Assembly (NCBI GenBank): GCA_027061865.1
Contig: JAMOVZ010000337.1
Span: 1 to 7,645 of the forward strand
DNA length: 7,645 nucleotides
Direction: 5' to 3'
From: Desulfobacterales bacterium
Lineage (GTDB): Bacteria; Desulfobacterota; DSM-4660; Desulfatiglandales; Desulfatiglandaceae
Shown: in pieces, positions 6,547-7,645 of the stretch
Numbering within the stretch: the first letter of the stretch is position 1
Layout: every line of letters starts with the position of its first letter
The notes under the pieces: generated by a model
The model's input: only the letters and a program-made list of their open reading frames with translations
Database searches by the model: none
What the model was told of the DNA's origin: nothing
Position numbers and translations under genes: made by a program

Positions 6547-7645
6547 CTATTGCTTGGGGAGGCGGATTATAAAGGTGGCCCCCCTGCCTTGCCCGCTTTG
6601 GGCCCAAATGTCCCCCCGGTGGGCCTCTACGATCCTGTAAGAAATAGCCAGCCCCAGGCCAGAGCCCCTTTCCCGGGTGGTGTAGAAGGGCTCAAAAATT
6701 TTTAACAGATCCTTTTCATCAATACCGCTTCCTTCATCACTTATGCGGATTTCCACACCCCCCGGCACCCCCCGGGTGGCGACCATTACCGTCCCGCCCT
6801 GCTCCATGGCCTCGATGCTGTTGGTTAATATATTTATGAAGACTTGTTTTAACTTGTCAGGGTCACAATAAATTTCCCCAATGTCGGGGGCAAGGTCCCC
6901 AAGGAAGCGGTACTTTTCGCCGGGATAGGCCTCTGCCATTATTTTGAGCACATCCTTTATGACTGAATTGATGCGGGCTGGGCGCTTGAGGAGTTGATAT
7001 TCTTTTGTGAAATCTCCCAGCTCCCTTACGAGCCTCTCAAGCCTTTCCACCTCTTCCAAGATCATGTCCACTTTTTGGATGGCCTTTTCATCTTGAAGGT
7101 ACTTGCGGATCTGGTGCGAAAAACCCCCAATGATCATCAAGGGATTTTTTATCTCATGGGCAACATGGGCTACGGCCTCTCCCACGGCTGCAAGCCTTTC
7201 TGAGCGAAGCAGCCTCTGCTCCAGCCTCTTTTGCTCAGAGACGTCCCGAATAATGGCCGTAAATGTCACGGTGCCTTCCAGCTCAAAATAGGAAAGCCCC
7301 AGTTCTATTGGAAACTCTTCGCCGTCCTTTCTGAGGGCCGTGAGATGCAGTGTCTTTCCCATGACGGAGGAGGTGCTGGTTTCAATAAACCTCCTCACAT
7401 GCCGGTAGTGATCTCCATACCGGGGTGGAACCAGGAGGTTGAGGCTTTTTCCCAGGACCTCTTCCCTATTGTAGCCGAAGATTCGCTCCGCCGCGTCGTT
7501 AAACAGTATTATGCGGTTTTCAGCATCAATGCTCAAAATGGCATCGGTTGCCGTGTTCACAATGGCCTTGAACATTTGCTCGGAGGTGAGGGCCTTTCTG
7601 AGGAGATTTTTTTGGTCAGTGAGGTCCCTTGTTATCTCAACAAAG
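6547..7645 (-). CDS. PAS-domain sensor histidine kinase, N-terminus beyond window
   Basis: C-terminal 365 residues of a two-component sensor kinase. An internal ATG occurs at 7575, but the frame stays open for 23 more codons to the window edge. Those codons read VEITRDLTDQKNLLRKAL, the typical end of a preceding PAS/PAC domain plus coiled linker, so the true start lies outside. Numbering from the 7575 ATG, a PAS domain spans about 3-112 (IFGYNREEVLGKS, RKDGEEFPIE, FTAIIRDVSEQK). The HisKA H-box is AHEIKNPL with phosphorylated H140. HATPase_c motifs are the N-box ILTNSIEAM (N252), G1 DEGSGI (280-285), the F-box FEPFYTT and G2 GSGLGLAI. All catalytic motifs are intact. No membrane segment is visible in this part, and no partner response regulator is in the window. 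It converges with the thioesterase gene, 25 bases apart. Confidence 0.93.
   Translation of the reverse strand, partial: FVEITRDLTDQKNLLRKALTSEQMFKAIVNTATDAILSIDAENRIILFNDAAERIFGYNREEVLGKSLNLLVPPRYGDHYRHVRRFIETSTSSVMGKTLHLTALRKDGEEFPIELGLSYFELEGTVTFTAIIRDVSEQKRLEQRLLRSERLAAVGEAVAHVAHEIKNPLMIIGGFSHQIRKYLQDEKAIQKVDMILEEVERLERLVRELGDFTKEYQLLKRPARINSVIKDVLKIMAEAYPGEKYRFLGDLAPDIGEIYCDPDKLKQVFINILTNSIEAMEQGGTVMVATRGVPGGVEIRISDEGSGIDEKDLLKIFEPFYTTRERGSGLGLAISYRIVEAHRGDIWAQSGQGRGATFIIRLPKQ

Noticed and set aside
6506..6559. Inverted pair CCCCAAG (6506-6512) and CTTGGGG (6553-6559) at the convergent gene ends, as a bidirectional terminator
   Set aside because: The loop is 40 bases long, the stem only 7 bp, both arms lie inside coding sequence and no T-run follows either arm.
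6153..6607. Several open frames overlapping the thioesterase gene on both strands
   Set aside because: The thioesterase frame carries the full hotdog signature and a good ribosome site, while the others show no family features.

Overview
The window looks like a piece of a Gram-negative bacterial chromosome. The evidence is a periplasmic binding protein with a Sec signal peptide, a branched-chain amino acid/urea-type ABC importer, and a PAS-containing sensor histidine kinase. The gene styles fit Desulfobacterota (the former Deltaproteobacteria), but that is an impression rather than a measured placement. No mobile element, CRISPR array, tRNA or rRNA gene is evident.

Left half (1-4168, minus strand): five tightly packed genes for one complete HAAT-family ABC importer. 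In transcription order they are ATPase 1 (4168-3401), ATPase 2 (3401-2700), permease 1 (2700-1843), permease 2 (about 1850-819) and the substrate-binding protein (825 to beyond position 1). Every junction is a stop/start overlap of 1-8 bases. Sequence hallmarks in all five subunits point to the urea/short-chain amide branch (UrtABCDE/FmdD-like) rather than classical LivJHMGF. No urease or amidase gene is in view, so the substrate is open. The order is the two ATPases first and the binding protein last, unlike the usual binding protein-permeases-ATPases order. A good sigma70-type promoter (TTGACA-N17-TATCAA) lies just upstream of the first gene.

Middle (4169-4810): about 640 bases without a recognisable gene. 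They hold the importer promoter, an 8-bp tandem repeat in its leader, a GC-rich REP-like palindrome, a second inverted repeat, a short unrecognised open frame and a purine-rich stretch just before the next operon.

Right half (4811-6521, plus strand): three closely packed genes encoding a metallo-beta-lactamase-fold hydrolase with all metal ligands, a DUF488 protein, and a PaaI-type hotdog thioesterase. They look like one operon, but their shared role is unknown.

Right edge (6547-7645, minus strand): the C-terminal part of a PAS-HisKA-HATPase_c sensor kinase, convergent with the thioesterase gene. The frame stays open to the window edge, so its start lies outside. I see no clearly new biological system. 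The points most worth following are the substrate and gene order of the urea-type importer, the unexplained intergenic region, and the MBL-DUF488-thioesterase operon.
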